NCBI GenBank assembly: GCA_900551655.1
Contig: URWM01000019.1
Coordinates: 1-12,759 of the forward strand
Origin: an uncultured Collinsella sp.
Lineage (GTDB): Bacteria; Actinomycetota; Coriobacteriia; Coriobacteriales; Coriobacteriaceae
DNA: 12,759 bases
Direction: 5' to 3'
Within the stretch, counting starts at the first letter, position 1; each line of letters opens with the position of its first letter. The translations under genes were made by a program, and so were the position numbers. This document shows positions 6,362 to 12,759 of the stretch, in pieces. The notes below the pieces were generated by a model. It was not told where the DNA came from. It ran no database searches and worked only from the letters and a program-made list of their open reading frames with translations.

Positions 6362-7657
6362 ATGCTCGCCTTTTTACAAACTAACACGCCCATCGTGATC
6401 TTCAACCAGATTGTCGTCACGCTGCTCACGGTCTGCTTTCTGTACCAGGTGGTCTTCTTTGTCATTGGCGCTCTTCGTGGCGAGGTCGCGCCTCCCAAGG
6501 CCAAAAAACTCCACCGGTACGCCTTCTTCATTGCTGCGCATAACGAGGAGGCCGTGATCGCCAACCTTGTTCGCTCCATCAAGGACCAGGATTATCCGTC
6601 CGAGCTCATCGAGGTCTTTGTCGTTGCCGACGCCTGCACCGACAACACCGCGCAGCTCGCGCGCGAGGCCGGTGCCATTGTTTACGAGCGCAATGACCTG
6701 GCTCGTAAGGGCAAGAGCTGGGTCATGGACTTTGGTTTCGATCGCATTCTCAACGAGTATCCCGACACGTTTGAGGGCTACTTTATCTTCGATGCCGATA
6801 ACGTTATCTCCCGCGATTACGTCTCCAAGATGAATGATGCCTTTGACCAGGGCTTCCACGTGGTCACGAGCTATCGCAACTCCAAGAACTTCGGCAGTTC
6901 GTGGATTTCGTCTGCCAACGCCACCTGGTATCTGCGTGAGGCCCGCTTCCTTAACAACGCGCGTAATATCTGCAAGACGTCCTGCGCTGTCTCGGGTTCG
7001 GGTTACCTCATCTCCGCCAGTGTTATCGAGGGCATGCACGGTTGGCAGTTCCATACGCTGACCGAGGACATCCAGTTCACCACGTTCTGCGCCATTCACG
7101 GCATCCGCATCGGTTATGCGCCGGCGGAGTTCTTTGACGAGCAACCCGTGACGTTTAAGGCGTCCTGGAAACAACGCATGCGTTGGACCAAGGGCTTCTA
7201 CCAGGTCTTTTTTACCTATGGCAAGCATCTTGTCAAATCGACGTTTCGCTATCATCGCTTTGCCGCATATGACATGTTTATGACCATCGCTCCGGGCATG
7301 CTGCTGTCCCTGATTTCCATGCTTGCCAACGCGACCTTCCTCATCGTGGGCGGACTTTCGCATGGCTTCTTGGCCACCGAGGTCGAGATGCAGGCTTGTG
7401 CCGCCTCGCTCATTATGACCTTCGCGATGATGTACCAGACCTTCTTTATCCTGGCGCTGCTCACGACCATCTTTGAGTACAAGCATATTCACTGCGCGCA
7501 AAAGTGGCGTCTGGTAACCAACCTGTTTACCTTCCCGATCTTTATGTTCAGCTATATCCCCATCACGGTGGCAGCGCTGTTCCTGAAGGTTGACTGGGTC
7601 CCGACGCAGCACGCCGTCAACGTTACCCTCGACGAGGTCATGCAAGGCGCCAAATAA
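6362..7657 (+). CDS. Membrane family-2 glycosyltransferase (processive GT2 type)
   Basis: A 431-residue inner-membrane glycosyltransferase that builds a glycan from a nucleotide-sugar; product unknown. Seen: an N-terminal membrane helix (about 11-37), then a GT-A catalytic domain with AHNEE (59-63), DACTDNT (90-96), the metal-binding DAD (144-146, in FIFDADN), TED (234-236, catalytic base) and QRMRW (271-275). Hydrophobic segments follow at about 303-331, 347-371 and 389-410. DAD, TED and Q-x-x-RW together mark the processive cellulose/hyaluronan/poly-GlcNAc synthase group, so export of a cell-surface polysaccharide is plausible. It stands alone, with its own promoter and terminator and no other polysaccharide genes beside it, so the sugar cannot be assigned. 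The ATG follows GGGAG by five bases. Confidence 0.88.
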   Translation: MLAFLQTNTPIVIFNQIVVTLLTVCFLYQVVFFVIGALRGEVAPPKAKKLHRYAFFIAAHNEEAVIANLVRSIKDQDYPSELIEVFVVADACTDNTAQLAREAGAIVYERNDLARKGKSWVMDFGFDRILNEYPDTFEGYFIFDADNVISRDYVSKMNDAFDQGFHVVTSYRNSKNFGSSWISSANATWYLREARFLNNARNICKTSCAVSGSGYLISASVIEGMHGWQFHTLTEDIQFTTFCAIHGIRIGYAPAEFFDEQPVTFKASWKQRMRWTKGFYQVFFTYGKHLVKSTFRYHRFAAYDMFMTIAPGMLLSLISMLANATFLIVGGLSHGFLATEVEMQACAASLIMTFAMMYQTFFILALLTTIFEYKHIHCAQKWRLVTNLFTFPIFMFSYIPITVAALFLKVDWVPTQHAVNVTLDEVMQGAK

Positions 7658-7665
7658 CCACCATC

Positions 7666-7706
7666 AAAACCACTACAAAGGGGACAGGCCCTTTGTGGTG
7701 GTTTTT
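7666..7706 (+). terminator. Strong intrinsic terminator after the glycosyltransferase
   Basis: AACCACTACAAAGGG (7668-7682) pairs along its whole length with CCCTTTGTGGTGGTT (7689-7703), with one T-G wobble and a six-base loop. Flanking A's and T's extend the stem, and the run TTTTTGCTTTT follows. It separates the glycosyltransferase from the next genes. Confidence 0.92.
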
Positions 7707-7737
7707 GCTTTTGTAATGCAGCTCGAGGAGGTGCTCG

Positions 7738-8160
7738 ATGGTCTATATCCCGTTTTGGATTTGCATCTTTGCCGGCGCGGCGATTGATGCCCGTGAGCGG
7801 CGGTTTCCGAATGCGCTTGCCGGAGCGTGTGCGGTGGCGGCATTAGCAGGCGTTTGGCTCGACAAAGGCGTTAACACGGCGCTTGACCACGCTGGTCTTG
7901 CGGTCATCGTCTACCTTGCCCTTGTGTTGACTGAGTCCCTCTGGCGTCGTCTTCGCCAAACCCCGGGCATCGGCATGGGAGATGTCAAGGCACTCTTCGC
8001 GCTTTGCACGCTCGACCCTATGGGCGGTATCGTGGCATTTGCCGTCGCGCTCCTGGTCCTTGCCATCTCCTGCCTCCTCACAAAATCGCGCTCCCTGCCA
8101 TTGCTCCCGTTTTTGGTGCTGATATTTGCCATAATCGAAGTCATGGGCTGCACATTGTAA
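7738..8160 (+). CDS. Short A24-family prepilin peptidase
   Basis: A 140-residue, very hydrophobic membrane protein of the type IV prepilin peptidase family (A24), which cleaves the leader of pilin-like proteins. Seen: IDARERRFPN (16-25), matching the first catalytic box with Asp D17, and GIGMGDVK (77-84), matching the GxGDxK box with catalytic D82; hydrophobic helices lie between and after these. It lacks the N-terminal cysteine-rich methylation region of full-length PilD, as do archaeal-type and Tad-system (CpaA/TadV) peptidases, so it probably cleaves only. A strong AGGAGG (7726-7731) stands six bases before the ATG. No pilin or secretion ATPase gene is nearby, so its substrate is elsewhere. 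It ends 31 bp before the dGTPase-like gene and is probably cotranscribed with it. Confidence 0.85.
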   Translation: MVYIPFWICIFAGAAIDARERRFPNALAGACAVAALAGVWLDKGVNTALDHAGLAVIVYLALVLTESLWRRLRQTPGIGMGDVKALFALCTLDPMGGIVAFAVALLVLAISCLLTKSRSLPLLPFLVLIFAIIEVMGCTL

Positions 8161-8191
8161 CTGATTGCGCATCCTTCTTAAGGAGCATGCC

Positions 8192-9439
8192 ATGGCAATT
8201 AATCAAGAAACGGCCGTCATTAAGGCGCGCATGGACCGCATTCCCGCGGCGTTGTCGCCCGAGCTGGTTGAGCGTATCGCCGCCGACCGCGCCTCGGGTG
8301 TCGTTAATCCTTATCGATGCGGCGATGACCAGGTCATTCGTCGTATTGATCGCGTTGCCGACAAGGGCACGCTTATGCGTCCGGCGTTTATGCGCGATAC
8401 CGAAAAGATTCTTCATCTTCCGGCGTACACGCGTTATGCAGGCAAAACGCAGGTCTTTAGCTTCCGTAGCAACGATGATCTGTCGCGCCGCGGTTTGCAC
8501 GTGCAGCTTGTTTCGCGCATTGCGCGCGATATCGGTCGCGCCCTGGGGCTCAACTGCGATCTGATCGAGGCGATTGGCCTGGGCCACGACTTGGGACACA
8601 CGCCCTTTGGCCACGCCGGTGAGCGCTTTCTCAACGATATCTATCACGAGCGCACGGGTCGCTGCTTTTTTCATAACGTGCAGTCGGTCCGCGTGCTCGA
8701 TGCCCTGTACGGCCGCAACGTGTCGCTCCAGACGCTCGATGGCGTCTTGTGCCATAACGGCGAATACGAGCAGCGCGTGTTTGAGCTCTCGGACATGGGT
8801 TCCTTTGACCAGTTCGATCAGACGGTTGAGGACTGCATTGCCAAGGGCTATAGCGCGATTGAGCACCTACGTCCCATGACGCTCGAAGGCTGCGTGGTCC
8901 GCATCTCGGATATCCTTGCCTACGTTGGACGCGATCGCCAAGACGCCATTGCGGCGGGCCTGCTGTCGCCCGATGCTTTTGACGATGGCCTGGGTGGGGC
9001 ATACAACAGCTGGATCCTTACGCATGCCTCCATTGATATCGTTGAGCATAGCTACGGCAAACCGCGCATCGAGATGAGCGAGGAGCTGTTTGAGGAAATC
9101 CGCCGAGCCAAGCGCGAGAACTACGTAAAGATTTATAGCAAGGGCGGCATCGAAGGCGACTCCGAAGCGGAGCTGCGCGAGGCGTTCGAAAAGCTCTACG
9201 ACCGTTGCCTGCAGGATATAAACGAAGGCGACGAGTCCTCTTACATCTTTAAGCATCATATTTCGCGCATTGAGCAGCAGCTTTCCTACTACGATCGCAC
9301 CTATACCTGGCAGGACGACAAGGATCAAGCGGTGGTGGATTACATCGCGAGCATGACGGACGGCTATTTCTGCGAGCTGACGAGCAAGCTATTTCCTGGT
9401 CTGGAGTTTCCCCATCGTACCTATATTAACGAACGGTAG
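8192..9439 (+). CDS. dgt: dGTPase-like HD-domain dNTP triphosphohydrolase
   Basis: A 415-residue metal-dependent phosphohydrolase of the dGTPase/dNTPase group, which splits dNTPs to nucleoside and triphosphate and so trims the nucleotide pool. Seen: H103 (RGLHVQLV, first metal ligand), the HD pair H132-D133 in GLGHDLGHTPFGHAGE, and D240 in RISDILAYVGRD (last ligand). All metal ligands are present. The N-terminal RTRYxxK-like segment appears as YTRYAGKTQVF (79-89). I chose the ATG at 8192 because AGGAG (8181-8185) sits six bases before it; an in-frame TTG at 8165 has no ribosome site. The substrate (dGTP or any dNTP) cannot be read from the sequence. It lies directly upstream of rarA, and the TAG stop is inside the LexA-like box of the rarA promoter. 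Confidence 0.87.
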   Translation: MAINQETAVIKARMDRIPAALSPELVERIAADRASGVVNPYRCGDDQVIRRIDRVADKGTLMRPAFMRDTEKILHLPAYTRYAGKTQVFSFRSNDDLSRRGLHVQLVSRIARDIGRALGLNCDLIEAIGLGHDLGHTPFGHAGERFLNDIYHERTGRCFFHNVQSVRVLDALYGRNVSLQTLDGVLCHNGEYEQRVFELSDMGSFDQFDQTVEDCIAKGYSAIEHLRPMTLEGCVVRISDILAYVGRDRQDAIAAGLLSPDAFDDGLGGAYNSWILTHASIDIVEHSYGKPRIEMSEELFEEIRRAKRENYVKIYSKGGIEGDSEAELREAFEKLYDRCLQDINEGDESSYIFKHHISRIEQQLSYYDRTYTWQDDKDQAVVDYIASMTDGYFCELTSKLFPGLEFPHRTYINER

Positions 9440-9443
9440 TTCG
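9430..9443. promoter_or_regulatory. LexA/SOS-box-like operator at rarA
   Basis: CGAACGGTAGTTCG is a perfect 5+5 inverted repeat with a four-base spacer (six bases per arm counting the flanking A and T). It carries the GAAC-N4-GTTC core of LexA boxes in Gram-positive bacteria. It lies 11 bp before the TATACT -10 of rarA, so a bound repressor would cover the -35. The site is seen; LexA control is inference. Confidence 0.6.
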
Positions 9444-9454
9444 TATCATTTCGG

Positions 9455-9460
9455 TATACT
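9455..9460 (+). promoter_or_regulatory. rarA promoter (-10 TATACT)
   Basis: TATACT is a near-consensus -10 in the 60-bp gap before rarA. The -35 position (about 9432-9437, AACGGT) is weak and lies inside the LexA-like box. Transcription would begin near 9467, giving a leader of about 33 bases. Confidence 0.6.
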
Positions 9461-9499
9461 GTTGACGAACAAAGCTTTTGATTGATGCATGGGATGGCT

Positions 9500-10849
9500 A
9501 TGGACGACCTTTTTTCTGCCTCGACGCGCGAGCGTTCCTTTAAAAATGCGCCGCTCGCGGTGCGCATGCGCCCCAATTCGCTCGACGAGTACGTGGGCCA
9601 GCAAAGGGCCGTCGGTAAGGGCTCGTGGCTGCGTGCTGCGATTGAGCATGACGTACTGTCGAGTGTGATTCTGTATGGGCCGGCCGGTACGGGCAAAACG
9701 ACGCTGGCCCACATTATCGCTAACCATACCAAGAGCGAGTTTGTCGAGGTCAGCGCCGTGACGGGTACCGTGAAGGACCTGCGTCGCGTGATCGACGAGG
9801 CCAAGACGCGCCTGAATACGTATGACCGCCGTACCATCTTGTTCATCGACGAGATTCACCGCTTCTCCAAGTCGCAGCAGGATGCTCTGCTGCATGCAGT
9901 TGAGAACCGTACCGTCATTATGATTGGCGCCACGACGGAGAATCCGTACTTCGAGGTCAACTCGGCGTTGCTCTCGCGTGGTCGCGTGGTGGAGCTTGAG
10001 CACCTCAAGGACGAGGATATCGCCACGCTCATTGAGCGTGCGCTCGAGGCGCCGCAGGGTCTGAACGGTAAGTTCTCGGCCGATGAGGATACGGTTAAGT
10101 CCATCTGCACGCTGGCCGCGGGCGATGCTCGTTCGGCGCTCACGACGCTTGAGCTTGCGAGCGAGATTGCCGTCACACGTCCCGATACCGAGGGAACGCC
10201 AGCGCCGGCGGCGGGGGAGCGCTATCCCATCACCGTGGATGACGTTAAGATTGCCAATCCGCGTCGTGGCTTTTCGTATGACAAAAGCGGCGACATGCAC
10301 TACGACATTATCAGTGCGTTTATTAAGTCTATGCGCGGCAGCGACCCCGATGCCACGATTTATTGGCTTGCACGCATGATCGATGCGGGGGAGGATCCCA
10401 AGTTTATTGCTCGCCGCATTATGATCCACGCTTCCGAGGATGTTGGTAATGCCGATCCGCAGGCGCTTTTGGTGGCGCATGCCGCATTTAAATCTGCCGA
10501 GGTCATTGGCTATCCCGAATGTCGCATTAACCTGGCTCAGGCTGCGCTCTATGTGTGCTTGGCACCAAAATCCAACGCGTGCGAGGCTTCGATCGATGCG
10601 GCGCTGGCCGATATCCATTCAAGTGGACTGCGCGAGGTACCGAGTTATCTGCGCGACCGTCATCGCCCGGGCAGCGACGAATACGGTGTGTATAAGTATC
10701 CGCATGATTATCCCGAAGGCTGGGTCGATCAGCGCTATTTGCCCGAGGGGCTGGAGCGCGGCGCATTCTGGCAGCCTGCCGGTCGCGGTTGGGAAGAGTG
10801 GCGTGTGGAGCAAAGCGAGCGCGACCGTAGCGGCAACGCTCCCAAGTAG
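9500..10849 (+). CDS. rarA: Replication-associated recombination protein A (RarA/MgsA AAA+ ATPase)
   Basis: A 449-residue AAA+ ATPase of the RarA/MgsA/WRNIP1 family, related to clamp-loader subunits, that acts with SSB at stalled replication forks. Seen: the N-terminal box PLAVRMRPNSLDEYVGQ (18-34), Walker A GPAGTGKT (60-67), Walker B LFIDEIHRF (114-122, D117-E118), sensor 1 GATTENP (143-149) and the ALLSRGRV region with the arginine finger (157-163). The C-terminal RarA-specific domain follows (for example RRIMIHASEDVGNADPQAL and SNACEASIDAAL). Length is normal. Four in-frame starts cluster here (TTG 9482; ATG 9485, 9494, 9500). I chose 9500 because MDDLFS matches the usual N-terminus of the family and GGGATGG lies just ahead, but 9494 is possible. 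Confidence 0.95.
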   Translation: MDDLFSASTRERSFKNAPLAVRMRPNSLDEYVGQQRAVGKGSWLRAAIEHDVLSSVILYGPAGTGKTTLAHIIANHTKSEFVEVSAVTGTVKDLRRVIDEAKTRLNTYDRRTILFIDEIHRFSKSQQDALLHAVENRTVIMIGATTENPYFEVNSALLSRGRVVELEHLKDEDIATLIERALEAPQGLNGKFSADEDTVKSICTLAAGDARSALTTLELASEIAVTRPDTEGTPAPAAGERYPITVDDVKIANPRRGFSYDKSGDMHYDIISAFIKSMRGSDPDATIYWLARMIDAGEDPKFIARRIMIHASEDVGNADPQALLVAHAAFKSAEVIGYPECRINLAQAALYVCLAPKSNACEASIDAALADIHSSGLREVPSYLRDRHRPGSDEYGVYKYPHDYPEGWVDQRYLPEGLERGAFWQPAGRGWEEWRVEQSERDRSGNAPK

Positions 10850-10876
10850 GTCATTGGCGCCTCCCGCATTCCCTTT

Positions 10877-10882
10877 GGGTAT
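10877..10882 (+). promoter_or_regulatory. Possible SigB-type -10 (GGGTAT) before the sigma operon
   Basis: GGGTAT equals the -10 element of SigB promoters in Firmicutes and lies 62 bp before the first gene of the sigB-like operon, where autoregulation would be expected. No GTTT-like -35 stands 12-15 bp upstream. A housekeeping alternative is TACCAT at 10901-10906. Weak evidence. Confidence 0.25.
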
Positions 10883-10944
10883 CTTTCCCCTTCTTTGGGG
10901 TACCATGAACAGCGTCTGTATTTCGATTCCTTTGGGAGGCTTGT

Positions 10945-11535
10945 ATGAGTCCCATTCAAATCGCCCTGCTGCTGCTCGCCGTTGCCGGCGTGTGGGCCGT
11001 CGTTGAGCTTGCACTCACCCTGCGCAAGACCCGCACCGTCGTTGATTCGCTCGACAAGACGGTGAGCGACCTTAACAACACGCTCGCTGAGGCACAACCC
11101 GTGGTGGCAAAGCTCGATGGCGCCGTTGACGAGCTTACGCCGGCACTTGCCCAGGTTGAGCCGCTCCTCAAATCGAGCAAGACCGCCGTCGACGCCCTTA
11201 CTTCCAATCTCGTAGAGGTCGAAGCCGTGGTTCGCGACATTTCCGAGGTCACGGGTAGCGTGGCCGAGGCAAGTAACGCCGTGTCGAGCGTGACCGACTC
11301 TGCGGCTGGCGCCGTGCAGAAGCTCTTCAATAAGGTGAAGGCTCCTGCATCCGACGCCGATCGCAAGCTCGCCGCTGCCGCAGAGGCCGAGCAGCCTACC
11401 GAGCGCGTTCTGATTGGTGAGGCTGAGGACGAGGCCGCCGATGGTGCGGATGCGGCTCAGAAGGCCGCAGCCAAGCCTGCTCAGTATTACACCTATACGC
11501 CCGCCGAGACCTCCGAGGAGTCCTGCGATGAGTAG
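10945..11535 (+). CDS. DUF948-like membrane-anchored coiled-coil protein
   Basis: A 196-residue protein of unknown function. Seen: one N-terminal membrane helix (about 4-24) with no cleavage site; a long heptad-like stretch (about 28-130) of hydrophobic and small residues spaced as in a coiled coil, with motifs such as VDSLDKTVSDLNNTL and VDELTPALAQVEPLL; then an Ala/Glu/Asp-rich acidic tail (135-196) of low complexity. The pattern resembles DUF948 proteins, including Bacillus YtxG, a general-stress protein. GGGAGG (10934-10939) stands five bases before the ATG. Its end overlaps the anti-sigma gene by eight bases, tying it to the sigma operon. Family assignment is moderate. A role in envelope stress is inferred from context. 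Confidence 0.75.
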   Translation: MSPIQIALLLLAVAGVWAVVELALTLRKTRTVVDSLDKTVSDLNNTLAEAQPVVAKLDGAVDELTPALAQVEPLLKSSKTAVDALTSNLVEVEAVVRDISEVTGSVAEASNAVSSVTDSAAGAVQKLFNKVKAPASDADRKLAAAAEAEQPTERVLIGEAEDEAADGADAAQKAAAKPAQYYTYTPAETSEESCDE

Positions 11536-11905
11536 CGAAGCAACCTGCCCCATTACGCTGAGCGTTGCCGGTGATCCGCGTCTCGCGCGCTTGGTGCGCA
11601 TGACTGCCGCCAACGTCGGCTCCCTGTGCTCTATGTCCGTCGATCGCATCGAGGATATTCGTATGGCTGCCGAGGAAGCCTTCATCTTTGGATGCACGGC
11701 CGTTGATTCCGACGATATTTCGATCAAATTCGATGTCGACGAATCCCATGTGGGCATGACCTTTACCTTTGGCGACCAGGCGACTGTCGATGAGGATGAC
11801 CAGGCTGCCGTATATGCCGAGCTCATTTTGGCGAGTGTGTGCGACTCCTACGAAAAGACTACAGCGCCCCTGACGCTTTCCCTCGACCTCAAGGCGGATA
11901 TCTAA
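11528..11905 (+). CDS. rsbW: RsbW-like anti-sigma protein with degenerate ATP site
   Basis: A 125-residue protein shaped like the GHKL-fold anti-sigma factors (RsbW/SpoIIAB), which bind SigB-type sigma factors and phosphorylate an RsbV-type antagonist. Seen: a hydrophobic beta start (PITLSV), the helix PRLARLVRMTAANVGSL, then VDRIEDIRMAAEEAF, which aligns with the family's N-box helix. The Glu is kept (E50), but the Mg-binding Asn four residues on is Phe (F54). No DxGxG box is found afterwards, where only FGDQATVDED appears. The protein is also shorter than RsbW (about 160). ATP binding is therefore doubtful. GAGGAG (11515-11520) lies seven bases before the ATG, inside the end of the previous gene. 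One base separates its stop from the sigma start. The identity rests on this helix and on the position before sigB. Confidence 0.7.
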   Translation: MSSEATCPITLSVAGDPRLARLVRMTAANVGSLCSMSVDRIEDIRMAAEEAFIFGCTAVDSDDISIKFDVDESHVGMTFTFGDQATVDEDDQAAVYAELILASVCDSYEKTTAPLTLSLDLKADI

Positions 11906-11906
11906 T

Positions 11907-12698
11907 ATGACCGAACGTTCCCGGAGCGGCAAGACCGCTTGGGACAAGGAGAAAACCCGCGAGTTGTTTCGTCGTTATAAAGAGACCGGTGATCCGGATG
12001 CACGCGAGCAGCTCGTCATGTCCCACATGAACCTGGTAAGGTTTCTTGCCAACAAATTTAAGAACCGCGGCGAGCCGCTCGATGACCTTTTGCAGGTCGG
12101 CTATCTGGGCCTGCTCAAGGCTATCGACCGCTTTGACCCTGAGCGCGGGCTCGAGTTCACGACGTTTGCCACGCCCACCATTCTGGGCGAGATTAAGCGC
12201 CATTTCCGCGACAAGGGCTGGAGCGTGCGCGTGCCTCGTCGCTTGCAGGAGCTCTCTGCCAAGGTCAACCAGGCTACCGACAAGCTCACCAACGAGCTTC
12301 AGCGTTCGCCCAAGGTTGAGGAAATCGCCGATTACCTGGGCGTGACCGTCGACGAGGTGCTCGAAGCCATGGAATCGTCCTCGGCCTACACCTCGGTGCC
12401 CATCGAAGCCCCCGGTGCGTCCGATTCCGACGATGCGCCTTCGATTCTCGATCGCTACGCCGACGACGACAACGAGCTTGACTTTACCGACGATCGCCTG
12501 GTAATCGAGGAAGCCATCCGCGATTTCTCGCCTCGCGAGCGCGAGGTTATCGAGCTGCGCTTCGTAAAGGGCATGACCCAGATCGAGATTGCCAAGAAGC
12601 TGGGCATCTCGCAGGTGCAGGTCTCGCGCCTGCTGCGTCGTACCCTTAAGAAGATTCAGGACAAGATCGACCCCGACGGAGTGATGGTTCGTTCATGA
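11907..12698 (+). CDS. sigB: SigB/SigF-type RNA polymerase sigma factor
   Basis: A 263-residue alternative sigma factor of the SigB/SigF/SigG group (sigma-70 group 3), which directs RNA polymerase to stress or developmental genes. Seen: region 2 (about 33-105) with NLVRFLANKF, DDLLQVGYLGLLKAIDRFDP and the DNA-melting and -10 part FTTFATPTILGEIKRHFRD; region 3 (about 106-155, VPRRLQEL...EIADYLGVTVDEV); an acidic linker (170-197); and region 4 (about 198-255) with the helix-turn-helix MTQIEIAKKLGISQVQVSRLLRR. All regions are complete and the length is normal. It starts one base after the anti-sigma stop, so their synthesis is probably coupled. Whether it serves general stress is inferred. There is no sporulation gene here to suggest SigF or SigG. 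Confidence 0.93.
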   Translation: MTERSRSGKTAWDKEKTRELFRRYKETGDPDAREQLVMSHMNLVRFLANKFKNRGEPLDDLLQVGYLGLLKAIDRFDPERGLEFTTFATPTILGEIKRHFRDKGWSVRVPRRLQELSAKVNQATDKLTNELQRSPKVEEIADYLGVTVDEVLEAMESSSAYTSVPIEAPGASDSDDAPSILDRYADDDNELDFTDDRLVIEEAIRDFSPREREVIELRFVKGMTQIEIAKKLGISQVQVSRLLRRTLKKIQDKIDPDGVMVRS

Positions 12699-12728
12699 AT
12701 GAGCACCCCCAACAAACCGACCGAACGC
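12695..12728 (+). CDS. Start of an unidentified downstream gene, cut by the contig end
   Basis: Only 34 genomic bases remain. ATG at 12695 overlaps the sigma stop (ATGA) and would read MNEHPQQTDRT. A second ATG at 12699 in another frame reads MSTPNKPTER. GGAG at 12678-12681 is rather far from both. Tight spacing suggests a fourth operon gene, but the frame and product are unknown. Confidence 0.3.
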
Positions 12729-12759
12729 CTGTCTCTTATACACATCTCCGAGCCCACGA
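12729..12759. other. Untrimmed Nextera Read 2 adapter (reverse orientation)
   Basis: Not biological. The complement of the Tn5 mosaic end is followed by the start of the Read 2 primer complement. It is the exact reverse complement of 42-72, giving the contig false 31-bp terminal inverted repeats. Confidence 0.98.

Noticed and set aside
6374..7645. 423-codon frame antisense to the glycosyltransferase
   Set aside because: A shadow from codon bias; the plus strand carries DAD, TED and QRMRW plus membrane helices.
8165..8191. Upstream TTG start for the dGTPase-like gene
   Set aside because: It has no ribosome site, whereas ATG at 8192 has AGGAG at the right distance.
11414..11527. N-terminal extension of the anti-sigma frame
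   Set aside because: It lies within the coiled-coil gene in another frame and is Arg/Pro-rich noise; ATG at 11528 has GAGGAG at seven bases.
10735..11826. 363-codon minus-strand frame across rarA, the coiled-coil gene and the anti-sigma gene
   Set aside because: It is low in complexity, has no motif, and spans three well-supported plus-strand genes.
73..12728. CRISPR array, prophage, toxin-antitoxin or defence genes
   Set aside because: I found no regularly spaced repeats, integrase, phage or toxin-like product. Every sizeable stretch is covered by housekeeping genes or their control regions.
42..12759. 31-bp perfect terminal inverted repeats, as on a transposon
   Set aside because: They are the Tn5 mosaic end and the Nextera primer used in library making; no transposase gene lies between them.

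Overview
The window is a bacterial contig of about 12.65 kb lying between two leftover Illumina Nextera adapters (1-72 and 12729-12759). The real DNA is GC-rich with GC-biased third codon positions. Its genes (GldA, IleRS behind a T-box, lspA-rluD, RarA, a SigB-type sigma) suggest a Gram-positive actinobacterium. The overall look is that of a gut Coriobacteriia such as Collinsella. That placement is inference from composition and gene content; no marker gene was searched.

Layout. On the minus strand, 76-1158 encodes a glycerol-dehydrogenase-like, metal-dependent enzyme. It diverges from ileS on the plus strand (1645-4449). The 486-bp gap between them holds an ileS promoter and a T-box leader with an isoleucine (ATC) specifier and an intrinsic terminator. 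After ileS come a long perfect palindrome (4453-4496) and a terminator (4517-4554). Next is the overlapping pair lspA-rluD (lipoprotein signal peptidase and a 23S rRNA pseudouridine synthase family member). A promoter then leads into a membrane family-2 glycosyltransferase (6362-7657), which ends at a strong terminator (7666-7706). A short prepilin peptidase and a dGTPase-like HD phosphohydrolase follow, 31 bp apart.

The fork-repair ATPase gene rarA (9500-10849) follows. Its promoter overlaps a CGAAC-N4-GTTCG palindrome that matches the Gram-positive LexA (SOS) box core. The window ends with a tightly packed general-stress-type operon: a one-pass membrane coiled-coil protein (DUF948-like), an RsbW-like anti-sigma protein that has lost its expected ATP-binding residues, a SigB/SigF-type sigma factor, and the first bases of another gene cut off by the adapter.

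Most of this is ordinary chromosomal housekeeping DNA. I see no mobile element, CRISPR array or defence island. The points most worth a second look are the degenerate anti-sigma partner with no RsbV gene beside it, the SOS-box-like operator at rarA, the T-box with a non-consensus tRNA-binding bulge, and the palindrome after ileS.
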